From assembly GCF_947488135.1 (NCBI RefSeq), contig NZ_CANKYW010000005.1, positions 1-64,000 on the forward strand: DNA of 64,000 nt. The letters are read 5' to 3'. The notes under the pieces were generated by a model. That model was not told the origin of the DNA, made no database searches, and saw only the letters and a program-made list of their open reading frames with translations. A program made the translations under genes and the position numbers. This DNA comes from an uncultured Marivita sp. GTDB taxonomy: Bacteria > Pseudomonadota > Alphaproteobacteria > Rhodobacterales > Rhodobacteraceae. Below are positions 52,134-60,138 of the stretch, in pieces; the first letter of the stretch is position 1, and the number at the start of each line of letters is the position of its first letter.

Positions 52134-52633
52134 GCCACGCTGCCAAGCCTCCTCGCGGATCGTCCACGCGCAAGGTGGACGAGAAACGCCAGAAGCGATC
52201 CGCATCGCGGCTTTATGCCGTGCAGGCGCTGTTCCAGATGGAGCAATCCGGGCAGTCGGTCGACCGCGTTGCGGTGGAGTTTCTGGATCACCGATTCGGA
52301 TTGGCGCAGATCGAGGGCGAGGCGATGGTCGAAGGCGATGTCGACCTGTTCCGGCGCATCTGTGACGAGGCGGTGAACTGGCAGGCGAAGATCGACCAGA
52401 TGACGGACCGTGGATTGGTGGCGAAATGGCCCATCGCGCGGATCGACCCGACGCTGCGGGCGCTGTTCCGGGCGGCCGGGGCCGAGCTGGTGGCGACGGA
52501 AACGCCGCCCAAGGTCATCATCAATGAATATGTGGACGTTGCGCGGGCGTTCTTTCCCGAGGGCAAGGAGCCGCAATTCGTCAACGCGGTGCTCGACCAT
52601 ATGGCGCGCGAGGCCCGGCCAGAGGCGTTCTGA
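52130..52633 (+). CDS. nusB: transcription antitermination protein NusB
   Basis: A 167-residue helical protein with the NusB segments RLYAVQALFQMEQS and RIDPTLRALFRAAGAEL, TPPKVIINEYVDVARAFF. NusB binds boxA with NusE in rRNA antitermination. The ribH-nusB pair is a widespread arrangement, here with a 4-base overlap. Confidence 0.96.
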   Translation: MSHAAKPPRGSSTRKVDEKRQKRSASRLYAVQALFQMEQSGQSVDRVAVEFLDHRFGLAQIEGEAMVEGDVDLFRRICDEAVNWQAKIDQMTDRGLVAKWPIARIDPTLRALFRAAGAELVATETPPKVIINEYVDVARAFFPEGKEPQFVNAVLDHMAREARPEAF

Positions 52634-52710
52634 CGCGGGCTGCGCGCATTGGGCGCTTTGAAACCAAAACGATGCGGCTTAGGTTAGGTTAGGGAAAGCG
52701 AGGTGCTGTC

Positions 52711-53040
52711 ATGCCCGATCTGATCAAGATGTATATCCGTCAAACCGCCATCGGCTTTGTCCTGTCCGCGATTTTCGTGACGCTTCTTCTCTATTTCAAC
52801 GTCGTCAACCTGTGGCATCTGGTGACGCATACCGATGTCGGATTCCTGGCCGTTTTCCTGCTCTGGCTGTTCAACGGGATCGTGTTCGCCGGGGTGCAGT
52901 TCGGCATTTCGATCATGTTGATGAAATACGATGATGACGATGATGACGATGACCATCGCGGTCGGCCCATCACACTGACGCCGATCCGGGTGGAAGCGAT
53001 GGCGCCGCGCGGCAACGTTCGGAATTTTCAGAGGAAATAA
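52711..53040 (+). CDS. small two-helix membrane protein with poly-aspartate loop
   Basis: A 109-residue protein with two membrane helices (about residues 10-30 and 43-70), followed by eight aspartates in a row (YDDDDDDDDHRGR, about 73-85) and a basic tail. The acidic run could bind divalent cations. It begins after GGGAAAGCGAGG. No known family is recognised; similar small membrane proteins occur in related genomes. Confidence 0.7.
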   Translation: MPDLIKMYIRQTAIGFVLSAIFVTLLLYFNVVNLWHLVTHTDVGFLAVFLLWLFNGIVFAGVQFGISIMLMKYDDDDDDDDHRGRPITLTPIRVEAMAPRGNVRNFQRK

Positions 53041-53240
53041 GCGGCGGGAACCACGCCAACCGTGTGGTTCTCTCATTCCCGAGGACCTGTATGTACAGGT
53101 GGGCGTCAGGTAACCGGACCAGGGCCCGGACAGAGCCAACTCCCTCGGAATTGCTTAAGGCCACCGGAATGCAACCTAGCACGAGAAGGGCAGAACCCGC
53201 CTAAGCCTCAGATAAGGCGGCGACCCCCGTCCGACAAGGG
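53041..53240 (+). other. structured intergenic region, possible non-coding RNA
   Basis: The 200 bases have no gene but many self-complementary elements: GAACCAC/GTGGTTC (53048-53070), ACCTGTA-TG-TACAGGT (53085-53100), CCGAGG (53079-53084) pairing with CCTCGG about 65 bases later, and CCGCCT/AGGCGG near 53198-53221. The larger fold CCGAGG...CCTCGG encloses other stems, which is more than a terminator needs. It does not match the conserved sequences of SRP RNA, RNase P RNA, 6S RNA or tmRNA as far as I can tell. The strand is assumed from the upstream gene. Confidence 0.4.
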
Positions 53241-53984
53241 TCAGTTTGTGTCTGTGATGAATCCGTAGTCCTGCAATTCCTCGGGCAGGAGGACGTAGAT
53301 TTCATCCGACGGCGTGGTGAGCGCGTGTTGCATCACCAGCGGATCGATTCCCATCTCATCGAGATAGACCATCACCTCGCCCTGGCCGCGCTGGATGTCT
53401 TCGACGGCAACGAAGGCGGGGAGCAGCGTGTTTTCGCCGAAATAGTGTTGGTGTACGCCGATGGCGGCGCCGTCTTCGGCGCTGCGGGTGATGCCGCCGG
53501 CGAAGAGGTAGGGGCAGGCCGAGAAGCAGTATTCGCCTTGCAGGACGCGGGTGCCGATTTCGCGCGTGCGCAGGGCGCGGCCAAGGGTCAGCGCATCGCG
53601 GACCGAGCCGCCCGGGCTTTGCAGGATGAGCGTGTCGAGCGGTTGTTCGGCTTTGGCGATCTGGTCGAGAATCCGCTCTGCATCGCCGTCGTCGATGGCC
53701 CCTTCGAGCCGCCAGAGCCCGGACGTGTCGGTCTGCGTCAGGGTGAGCCGTGTGGGCAGATCGCCCGGATCCCGTTCGGGGTCGAGACGGGGCATGTCGC
53801 GCGCCGGTTCGAATTGGCGGCGCTGGTCGCCGGGGCGCACGGGTTCGCTGAGGCGCGGGGCGTCGGGGCCGAAGCTGGGCAGGCGGAAATTGCCCTGCAT
53901 GTCGCCAAGGATCAGCAGCACGCCGATGCCAAGTTGGAAGATCAGCACCCCCATCAGGACGCGGGAGACGGAGGAGCGGTTCAT
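53241..53984 (-). CDS. ClpP/crotonase-fold periplasmic protein (COG3904-like)
   Basis: A 247-residue protein with an N-terminal membrane anchor (about residues 9-27), a linker of about 80 residues, and a Clp-like domain. The domain has LQSPGGSVRDALTLGRALR (oxyanion-type SPGGS) and CFSACPYLFAGG, where the catalytic serine of Clp/SppA proteases would lie before Ala-Cys. This resembles predicted periplasmic proteins of COG3904. Substrate unknown. Its start overlaps the stop of the preceding membrane gene by 4 bases, so the two are probably a functional pair. Confidence 0.75.
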   Translation of the reverse strand: MNRSSVSRVLMGVLIFQLGIGVLLILGDMQGNFRLPSFGPDAPRLSEPVRPGDQRRQFEPARDMPRLDPERDPGDLPTRLTLTQTDTSGLWRLEGAIDDGDAERILDQIAKAEQPLDTLILQSPGGSVRDALTLGRALRTREIGTRVLQGEYCFSACPYLFAGGITRSAEDGAAIGVHQHYFGENTLLPAFVAVEDIQRGQGEVMVYLDEMGIDPLVMQHALTTPSDEIYVLLPEELQDYGFITDTN

Positions 53985-55276
53985 TTTTTCGTGCCTGTCA
54001 GCGGTGTGACCTGGCTGTCGGGCTGACGCTCTTCTGGCGGGGTGACGACGCCTTCGGCCACTTGTTCCACGTCGCGCAGGGCTGTCACGGCGGCGCGCAG
54101 TTCGGCGAGCGTGAGCGTGTCCTCGACCGCGGCCCCTTCGCGGCCCTGGCGGATGGCGGCGTGGGTCACGGCGAGGATCAGGACGAGCACTGCCGGAAGC
54201 AGGTCGATGGCGATGGCACCGGCCCAGGAGGGCAGGAAGTTGCGCGCGTAGAGGATGACCGCATCGGCCGAGGAAATGGGCGCGTAAGTGACATCGGGCG
54301 CGGGGGTGAGGGCCAGCACATCGCTGGCGGCGTTTTCGAGCGTGGTGGCACGCTGGGCCAGCACGTCGAGCACCGAGGTGATGGTGGCGGCCTGATCGCC
54401 CCGGTTCTCCGCCGTGCGCCCGTCGAGTTCGGGCAGAACGACCGAGGCGGCGAGATCTTGTGCCGCGCGTTCCACGAGGGCGGCGACGGAGAGCTGGCGC
54501 ATCTGCGAGATCAGGCCCTGCAATTCGACGGCGGCGGTGGAAAACTCGACCGAGCGGGCCTGCACGGGCCCCTGTTCGACAGTGAGGGCGCGCATGCGGG
54601 AGAGGATCGCGTTGCCCCGTTCGAACGCGGTGTCGATTCGCGGTGTTTGAAGCGCGATCTGGTCTTCGAGGGCCGAGAGTTCGGCGGCCTTCTGGCGCAG
54701 GACGCGGAAGACGGCGCCGCGCCCGGCAAGGCCCGAAAGGGTGCCTTCGGCTTCGAGTTCGGAGAGATCCTCGAAACTTTGCCGCACGCGGGCGACGTCG
54801 CGTTCCAGCGATTGCGCCGAGAGCGCGATGTCGTGGGTGCGTTCGAGCGAGGTCTGGTAATCCTGCACGGTCTTGGCGAGGTGCTGCTCTACCGCCGCCG
54901 ATCCGGCAAGGGCCGCGGCGTTGAGCCATGAGGACATGGCGACGATGGCGAGGCTGCCGAGGCCCATCGCGACCAGCAGCCCGATGCGAGCCTGGGCAGT
55001 GCGCACGGCTGGAAAGAGGCGCATCAGGTAGGACCAGAAGACGAAGATCCCCACCGACACGGCGACGGAATAGGCGATGGCGGCAAAGACCGACATGGCG
55101 CCGTTCTCATCGAGCAGCGAGGACACGCCGAGATAGGTGTAGATGCCAGAGGCCACAGCGAGGACGCCCAGCGCGGTGCCGGAGAAGGTGTCGAGCCAGC
55201 CGAGATGGCCTTCGAGTTCGCGGGCATAGCGGACGCCGCGTGCTTCGGATCGGGTCAGGCGGTGGTCTTCGGCCAT
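53981..55276 (-). CDS. coiled-coil membrane protein of unknown function
   Basis: A 431-residue protein with three membrane helices near the N-terminus (about residues 30-50, 60-85 and 97-120), a long periplasmic helical region (about 125-335) rich in Ala, Glu and Gln, and one C-terminal helix (about 345-370). The tail to KK would be cytoplasmic. The layout is reminiscent of receptor or mechanosensory proteins, but no domain is recognised. It precedes and overlaps the Clp-fold gene, which suggests a membrane protein-protease pair. Confidence 0.7.
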   Translation of the reverse strand: MAEDHRLTRSEARGVRYARELEGHLGWLDTFSGTALGVLAVASGIYTYLGVSSLLDENGAMSVFAAIAYSVAVSVGIFVFWSYLMRLFPAVRTAQARIGLLVAMGLGSLAIVAMSSWLNAAALAGSAAVEQHLAKTVQDYQTSLERTHDIALSAQSLERDVARVRQSFEDLSELEAEGTLSGLAGRGAVFRVLRQKAAELSALEDQIALQTPRIDTAFERGNAILSRMRALTVEQGPVQARSVEFSTAAVELQGLISQMRQLSVAALVERAAQDLAASVVLPELDGRTAENRGDQAATITSVLDVLAQRATTLENAASDVLALTPAPDVTYAPISSADAVILYARNFLPSWAGAIAIDLLPAVLVLILAVTHAAIRQGREGAAVEDTLTLAELRAAVTALRDVEQVAEGVVTPPEERQPDSQVTPLTGTKK

Positions 55277-55356
55277 GGGATGTCCTTTTGCGTGATTTCC
55301 TCCAAGGTATGTTTTTTGGCGGGGGAATGAAGGGCCGGGCGGCTGGACTTGATTTT

Positions 55357-55371
55357 GTTCACGAAATGTTC
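55357..55371 (+). promoter_or_regulatory. LexA (SOS) box of mmcB
   Basis: GTTC-ACGAAAT-GTTC matches the alphaproteobacterial LexA operator GTTC-N7-GTTC exactly and lies 13 bases before the mmcB start codon. Confidence 0.88.
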
Positions 55372-55383
55372 ATATTTTCCCGC

Positions 55384-55863
55384 ATGAGCGTTTTGACTGA
55401 TCTTCATCGCGCCGAGGCCGGCGTTCTTCAGCCCGGGCAGGTGTTGGCGCGCGGCGTGTGCCGCCATCTGGCGAGCCACGGGTTTTCGGTGATCGAGGAG
55501 TTCGTGCCGGATCGGGGGCTGCGCGTGGATGTGATGGCGCTTGGTCCCAAGGGCGAGATCTGGGTGGTCGAATGCAAATCCTCGCGCGCCGATTTTCAGT
55601 CGGACTGCAAATGGGAGGGGTATTTGGACTGGTGCGACCGCTATTTCTGGGCGGTCGATCTGGACTTCCCCACCGACCTGCTGCCGATGGAAACGGGGTT
55701 GATCATCGCCGACGGGTACGATGCCGAGATCGTGCGGATGGCCCCCGAGGACAAGCTGGCGGCGGCGCGGCGCAACAAGCTGATCCGGAAATTCGCGATG
55801 CACGCGGCGCGGCGGTTGCACGCGCTGCGTGATCCGGAGGCGATGCTGGCGGCCTGGGGGTAA
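55384..55863 (+). CDS. mmcB: MmcB family DNA repair protein
   Basis: A 159-residue PD-(D/E)XK nuclease-like protein. The catalytic pattern is seen in LRVDVMAL (Asp) and VVECKSSRADF (ExK, about residues 60-70). MmcB is a SOS-induced DNA-damage gene in Caulobacter. The LexA box directly upstream supports this call. ATG 55384 starts MSVLTDLHRAEAG. Confidence 0.9.
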   Translation: MSVLTDLHRAEAGVLQPGQVLARGVCRHLASHGFSVIEEFVPDRGLRVDVMALGPKGEIWVVECKSSRADFQSDCKWEGYLDWCDRYFWAVDLDFPTDLLPMETGLIIADGYDAEIVRMAPEDKLAAARRNKLIRKFAMHAARRLHALRDPEAMLAAWG

Positions 55864-55882
55864 GGCGGTCCGCGTGTCGCGG

Positions 55883-56077
55883 TTATCGCTTGGGTTTGAC
55901 CTTGCGTGCGGCGGTGGCGGCGAGTTTGATCTCTTCGGCGATTTCGTCGGCTTCCTCGGGCGAGAAATCCATCGGGATCTCGATCCCGTCGGCCAGCACG
56001 AAGAGGCGCACCATGCCCAGATCGGTCGGGCCGATTTGCAGGTTGGCTTCGATGTCGCGTTCGGTGTTGATGCCCAT
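55883..56077 (-). CDS. small conserved protein (DUF6324-like)
   Basis: A 64-residue acidic protein (MGINTERDIEANLQIGPTD...) with a final basic stretch KVKPKR. It resembles a small family I believe is called DUF6324, found in Rhodobacterales; the name is from memory. Function unknown. It is convergent with mmcB and divergent from the GNAT gene. The long upstream reading frame is not credible. Confidence 0.75.
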   Translation of the reverse strand: MGINTERDIEANLQIGPTDLGMVRLFVLADGIEIPMDFSPEEADEIAEEIKLAATAARKVKPKR

Positions 56078-56163
56078 GATCGTGCTCCGGGATGTGCGGT
56101 TCAGGGCCGAGGGCATAGACCCGGTGGGGTTGTTTTGCAAGTTCCGCCGGGTATGCTGCGTGG

Positions 56164-56649
56164 ATGGCGGACAAGACCACCTTGCGTCTTTTCGGAGCGG
56201 CGGATCACGATTGGTTGGTCGATCTGCACGCACGACACTACGCCGAGGCCGAGGGGTTCGACGACAGTTTCGGGCAGCTTGTCGGGTCGATCCTTCGTGA
56301 CTTCGAGGCCCGGCACAATCCCGATTGCGAGAGGGGCTGGGTGGCCGAACGCGAGGGCGTGCGGCTTGGCAGTATTTTCTGCGTTCGGTTGGAGGGGCGG
56401 ACGGCCAAGCTGCGGCTGTTCCTGCTGGACCAACCGGCGCGGGGGCAGGGCCTGGGGCAGCGGATGCTGACCACCTGCATGGATTTCGCGCGCCAGAGCG
56501 GCTACCGGAAGATGCAGCTTTGGACCCATGAAAGCCACGCGGCGGCCTGCGCGCTTTACCGGCGGAACGGCTGGAGCTGCACATCGTCGAAACCGGTGCA
56601 CAGCTTTGGGGTCGATCTGGTGGAACAGGCGTGGGAAGTCACGTTATAG
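56164..56649 (+). CDS. GNAT family N-acetyltransferase
   Basis: A 161-residue acetyltransferase with the acetyl-CoA loop LDQPARGQGLGQRMLTTCMD (about residues 90-110) and the closing helix HAAACALYRRNGW. The substrate is unknown. It resembles acetyltransferase domains fused to MarR regulators, but no MarR part is present. The start at 56164 has no strong ribosome site. Confidence 0.85.
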   Translation: MADKTTLRLFGAADHDWLVDLHARHYAEAEGFDDSFGQLVGSILRDFEARHNPDCERGWVAEREGVRLGSIFCVRLEGRTAKLRLFLLDQPARGQGLGQRMLTTCMDFARQSGYRKMQLWTHESHAAACALYRRNGWSCTSSKPVHSFGVDLVEQAWEVTL

Positions 56650-56701
56650 GGGCAGATGGGTCTTGCAATGGCGGAACCGTCCCGTTATTTCGCCCCTCAG
56701 T

Positions 56702-56778
56702 GCCGACATAGCTCAGTAGGTTAGAGCGCTTGATTGTGGATCAAGAGGTCCCCCGTTCGAGCCGGGGTGTCGGTACCA
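56702..56778 (+). tRNA. tRNA-His (GTG), CCA encoded
   Basis: Acceptor GCCGACA pairs with TGTCGGT (G1-U72), anticodon loop TTGTGGA gives GTG, the T-arm contains GTTCGAGCC, and ACCA closes the gene. There is no extra G at position -1 (the base before is T) and the discriminator is A73. Both are known peculiarities of alphaproteobacterial tRNA-His. Confidence 0.96.
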
Positions 56779-57629
56779 TCATCCAAGACGAACGATGAGA
56801 CCTAGACGCGCGCTCTAGAGGCGGTTGTCGACCTACGCTCTTGAGTGGTGGAGGGGCTCTGAATCAATGAGGGTGTCAAGGACACGCCTCGTCACGTTCG
56901 CAGCATAGCCATCTTCGGAGAAACCCGCGACTAACAATGGGGATATGTTGTTTCCATTTTGGAAACAGCCTGTTTCCAATGCTTGTGTAGATATCGAAAG
57001 GCTTTTTCGTGACTCTGTCCCGCGTGGAGATGTCGGTTTGTTACCAACAACGCTTTCCTAGTACCAATTCGATTATTGGAACTGGCGTCTCCACACGATG
57101 ATCGACTGTGATCTTCCATGCGGACCTGATTGATCCGGCCAAGTCACTCAAGACACGGTGTTTTTTGTGCTTAGGACACTGAATTATTAAGGCGGTAATG
57201 AGGCCCGGATAAGAAAAAATGTGTCCGTTGCCATATTTTTGACAAATTTTGCCGCAATTTGGTCACTTGGGGCGGGGGCCTCAACCAAGGTGATACGATG
57301 CCATTTTTTCTAGGTATTTATAACTCGGACATTATTGAATCGGCGCTTGGTCACCAGAGCGCGAACACCACGCCCGGTGCGGTTGTTTCCGGGTGCCGCG
57401 AAACAGAGCGTGCCGAATTGGCTCAGGACTGGGCAGGTCTCGTTGATCGATTTTCCTGGCGAGAGCACCCCTGCGTTTCGGCTCAAATTCGCGAAAACAC
57501 GAAGAATCGATAAGGATTCCAAGCCTCGGCATCCTGCAAACCGGCGCATTTCGTCGTTGCCTTCATTCAAGGCAAGCGGGTTCTCGCGAAGGTTGGACGC
57601 CTGACGCTGATAATGTCCGTATTGAGTGA
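56779..57629. other. 850-base gene-free region after tRNA-His
   Basis: No supported gene is seen. The base composition is lower in GC than the surroundings. Short repeats occur, for example GTTTCC-ATTTT-GGAAAC near 56951-56967 with a third GTTTCC after it. Open frames such as 57259-57513 have no codon bias or ribosome site. It may be a remnant of an element integrated next to the tRNA, but no integrase or second copy of the tRNA end is present. Confidence 0.5.
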
Positions 57630-57656
57630 GACACTCCCGTTTAGGCCGGGGGTGTC
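57630..57656 (-). terminator. hairpin after the DUF6476-like gene
   Basis: On the minus strand GACACCCCCG and CGGGAGTGTC form a 10-bp stem (one G-T pair) starting 10 bases after the stop codon. No T-run follows. Confidence 0.55.
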
Positions 57657-57666
57657 TTGAGCAGTC

Positions 57667-57972
57667 TCACTCTGTTTCGATGTCGATGGTTTGCAGCAAG
57701 CGGCCCGTGTCGCGGGCGAAGATCAGGATTTGGTCGTCTTCTGTCACAACCGCATACCAGTTGCGCGCCTGGGTGAAGGCGGTGGCCGTGGTGCCGTCCG
57801 GAAGGGTGATCGTGTCGGGCAGCGGAGTGGCCGATTGATTGTAGCGGATGACAATCAGTGCGGTGATGAGTATGACGCCCGCGATCATAGTCGCGGTCAG
57901 GACTGTCACCAGCCGCCGCAGAAAACGCAGGTTGGCCGGTTCGACGACCTGATCCTCGGGGGCGTTGTCCAT
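57667..57972 (-). CDS. small membrane protein (DUF6476-like)
   Basis: About 101 residues with one membrane helix (LVTVLTATMIAGVILITALI, about residues 20-40) and a periplasmic part ending VTEDDQILIFARDTGRLLQT. It resembles a small Rhodobacterales family I recall as DUF6476. Function unknown. ATG 57972 is used; 57984 and 57987 are alternative starts. At 57972 its start codon overlaps the divergent rluD start codon. Confidence 0.78.
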   Translation of the reverse strand: MDNAPEDQVVEPANLRFLRRLVTVLTATMIAGVILITALIVIRYNQSATPLPDTITLPDGTTATAFTQARNWYAVVTEDDQILIFARDTGRLLQTIDIETE

Positions 57973-58996
57973 GTCTGAGTCCATCATAAGCGTCATCATC
58001 GGCGCGTCACCGCCCAATCGCCTTGATAAGGCCTTGGCGCGGGACGTGCCAGAGGAAGCCGCCCTGTCGCGGACGCGGCTGTCCAAGCTGATCGAAGAGG
58101 GCGCGGTGCAGCGCGGGGGGGAGGTTTTGAGCAACCCCAAGGGACTGGTGTCCGAAGGCGACGTGATCGAGATTGCGGTTCCCGAGGTGACGGAGAGCCA
58201 TATCGAGGCCGAAGACCTGCCGTTGGACGTGCGGTTCGAGGATGATGACCTGATCGTGGTGATGAAGCCTGCGGGCATGGTGGTGCATCCGGCGCCGGGC
58301 ACGCCGTCGGGCACCTTGGTCAATGCGCTGTTGCATCATTTCGGCGGGCGCTTGTCCGGGGTCGGGGGCGTGGGGCGTCCGGGGATCGTGCACCGGATCG
58401 ACAAGGATACGAGCGGGCTTTTGGTGATCGCCAAGTCCGACCGGGCGCATCACGGGCTGGCCGACCAGTTCGCGGCGCATACGGTGGAACGGGCCTATCA
58501 GGCGCTGGTCCACGGGCATCCCGATCCGGCCGATCCGCGGTTGCGCGGGGTGCGGGGCGTGTCCATCGAACCCGGCGCGGTGATCAAGATCACCAGCGAT
58601 CTGGCGCGGCACAAGACGGACCGGCAGAAACAGGCGGTGTTCTTCGGCCACGGCAAACACGCGATCACCCGCGCGCGGGTGCTGGAGGTCTACGGCACTC
58701 CGGCGCAAGTGTCGCTGGTGGAATGTCGGCTGGAGACAGGGCGCACGCATCAGATTCGGGTGCATATGGCGCATGCCGGGCACGGGTTGATCGGCGATCC
58801 GGTCTATGGTGGGCGGCGTAAGGTCGCGAAGGGGGCGCTGTCGGATGCCGCGATGGCGCTGCTGGGCGCGTTCGACCGACAGGCGCTGCACGCGGCGGTG
58901 CTGGGTTTTGACCATCCCGTGAGCGGCGAAACCCTGCGGTTCGAGGCTGCGTTACCTCAAGACATGGCGGATTTGATCTCGGTTTTGCGTGAGTGA
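57971..58996 (+). CDS. rluD: 23S rRNA pseudouridine synthase RluD family
   Basis: About 341 residues with an N-terminal S4 domain (RLSKLIEEGAVQRGG) and the RluA-type catalytic domain with the active-site aspartate in GIVHRIDKDTSGLLVIAK. Further segments are MKPAGMVVHPAPGT and ECRLETGRTHQIRVHMAHAGH. RluD modifies U1911/1915/1917 of 23S rRNA. Located directly before rpoH as in many Rhodobacterales. Confidence 0.95.
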   Translation: MSESIISVIIGASPPNRLDKALARDVPEEAALSRTRLSKLIEEGAVQRGGEVLSNPKGLVSEGDVIEIAVPEVTESHIEAEDLPLDVRFEDDDLIVVMKPAGMVVHPAPGTPSGTLVNALLHHFGGRLSGVGGVGRPGIVHRIDKDTSGLLVIAKSDRAHHGLADQFAAHTVERAYQALVHGHPDPADPRLRGVRGVSIEPGAVIKITSDLARHKTDRQKQAVFFGHGKHAITRARVLEVYGTPAQVSLVECRLETGRTHQIRVHMAHAGHGLIGDPVYGGRRKVAKGALSDAAMALLGAFDRQALHAAVLGFDHPVSGETLRFEAALPQDMADLISVLRE

Positions 58997-59150
58997 AACA
59001 ATGGTCCCATGTGCGTGAGTGCACTGACACTCGGGTTACATGGCGGTTATTGTGCGTTAAATTGAGGTCAACACACGCCACAGGACTTGAAACTGGCGGG
59101 CAACATCCCAGATTAAATGTTAAGCCCGTAAACATTGGAGGGACAAGGGT

Positions 59151-60047
59151 ATGGCCAATTATGCGAATCTCCCGGCCCCGTCACCGGAAGCCGGACTGAG
59201 TCGCTATCTTCAGGAGATCCGGAAGTTCCCGCTTCTGGAACCGGAGGAAGAGTACATGCTCGCCAAGCGTTGGGTCGAGCAGGAAGATACCGAAGCCGCA
59301 CACAAGATGGTCACGAGCCACCTGCGGTTGGCGGCGAAGATCGCCATGGGCTATCGCGGCTACGGATTGCCTCAGGCGGAGGTGATTTCCGAGGCCAATG
59401 TCGGCCTGATGCAGGCGGTCAAGCGGTTCGATCCCGAAAAGGGATTCCGTCTGGCCACATATGCCATGTGGTGGATCCGTGCGTCGATCCAGGAATATAT
59501 CCTGCGGTCGTGGTCGCTGGTGAAGCTGGGTACGACTTCGGCGCAGAAGAAGCTGTTTTTCAACCTGCGCAAGGCGAAGTCGCGCATCGGTGCGCTTGAG
59601 GATGGCGATTTGCGGCCCGAGCACGTGGCCAAGATCGCGCATGATCTGGGCGTGAACGAGGACGAAGTGATCTCGATGAACCGGCGTCTGTCGGGGGGTG
59701 ACGCGTCGCTGAATGCGACTGTCGGCTCCGAAGGCGAAGGCACGATGCAGTGGCAGGACTGGCTCGAGGACGAGAGTGCGGACCAGGCCACGGATTACGA
59801 GGAAAAGGACGAGCTTGACGCGCGCCGTGCGTTGCTGACGCAGGCAATGGATGTTCTGAACGACCGCGAGAAAGACATCCTAACGCAACGACGTCTGGCC
59901 GAAAAAGCGGTGACGCTCGAAGAATTGTCGGGCCAGTACGACGTGAGCCGCGAACGCATCCGCCAGATCGAAGTGCGGGCGTTCGAGAAGCTGCAAAAGC
60001 GGATGCGCGACCTTGCGAAAGAGCAGGGGCTTGTGACGGCAAGCTGA
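59151..60047 (+). CDS. rpoH: RNA polymerase sigma factor RpoH (sigma-32)
   Basis: A 298-residue group 3 sigma factor. Region 2 includes HLRLAAKIAMGYRGYG and FRLATYAMWWIRASIQEYIL; the diagnostic RpoH box QKKLFFNLRKAK lies at residues 132-143; region 4.2 is YDVSRERIRQIEVRAFEKLQ. It directs the heat-shock and oxidative-stress regulon; Rhodobacterales often have two RpoH genes and this resembles RpoHI. The ATG follows TGGAGGGACAAGGGT. The DUF1127/CcsR-like locus at 22.3 kb may be a target. Confidence 0.96.
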   Translation: MANYANLPAPSPEAGLSRYLQEIRKFPLLEPEEEYMLAKRWVEQEDTEAAHKMVTSHLRLAAKIAMGYRGYGLPQAEVISEANVGLMQAVKRFDPEKGFRLATYAMWWIRASIQEYILRSWSLVKLGTTSAQKKLFFNLRKAKSRIGALEDGDLRPEHVAKIAHDLGVNEDEVISMNRRLSGGDASLNATVGSEGEGTMQWQDWLEDESADQATDYEEKDELDARRALLTQAMDVLNDREKDILTQRRLAEKAVTLEELSGQYDVSRERIRQIEVRAFEKLQKRMRDLAKEQGLVTAS

Positions 60048-60072
60048 ACGCGTGTCACGACGTGAGACTGGT

Positions 60073-60100
60073 AACGCCGGGCCTGTGCCCGGCGTTTTTT
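60073..60100 (+). terminator. rpoH terminator
   Basis: AACGCCGGGC and GCCCGGCGTT form a perfect 10-bp stem around CTGT, followed by TTTT (six T in all), 26 bases after the rpoH stop. Confidence 0.95.
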
Positions 60101-60138
60101 CGTGTTAGGCGGGACCTAGCAGTCAGGAGGAGGTCAGC

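Noticed and set aside
53041-53240. Assignment to SRP RNA, RNase P RNA, 6S RNA or tmRNA
   Set aside because: The conserved GGAAG-type SRP loop, GAGGAAAGTCC of RNase P, and the tRNA-like T-loop of tmRNA are all missing; a partial likeness to the RNase P 3' end (GCAGAACCCG) is too short.
57259-57513. 84-codon plus-strand frame
   Set aside because: No ribosome site, no codon bias, no homologous pattern, and it lies in a region of altered composition.
57630-57656. Second copy of the tRNA-His 3' end as an attachment site
   Set aside because: The resemblance (GCCGGGG-TGTC) is short and explained by a terminator-like hairpin; no integrase gene is present.
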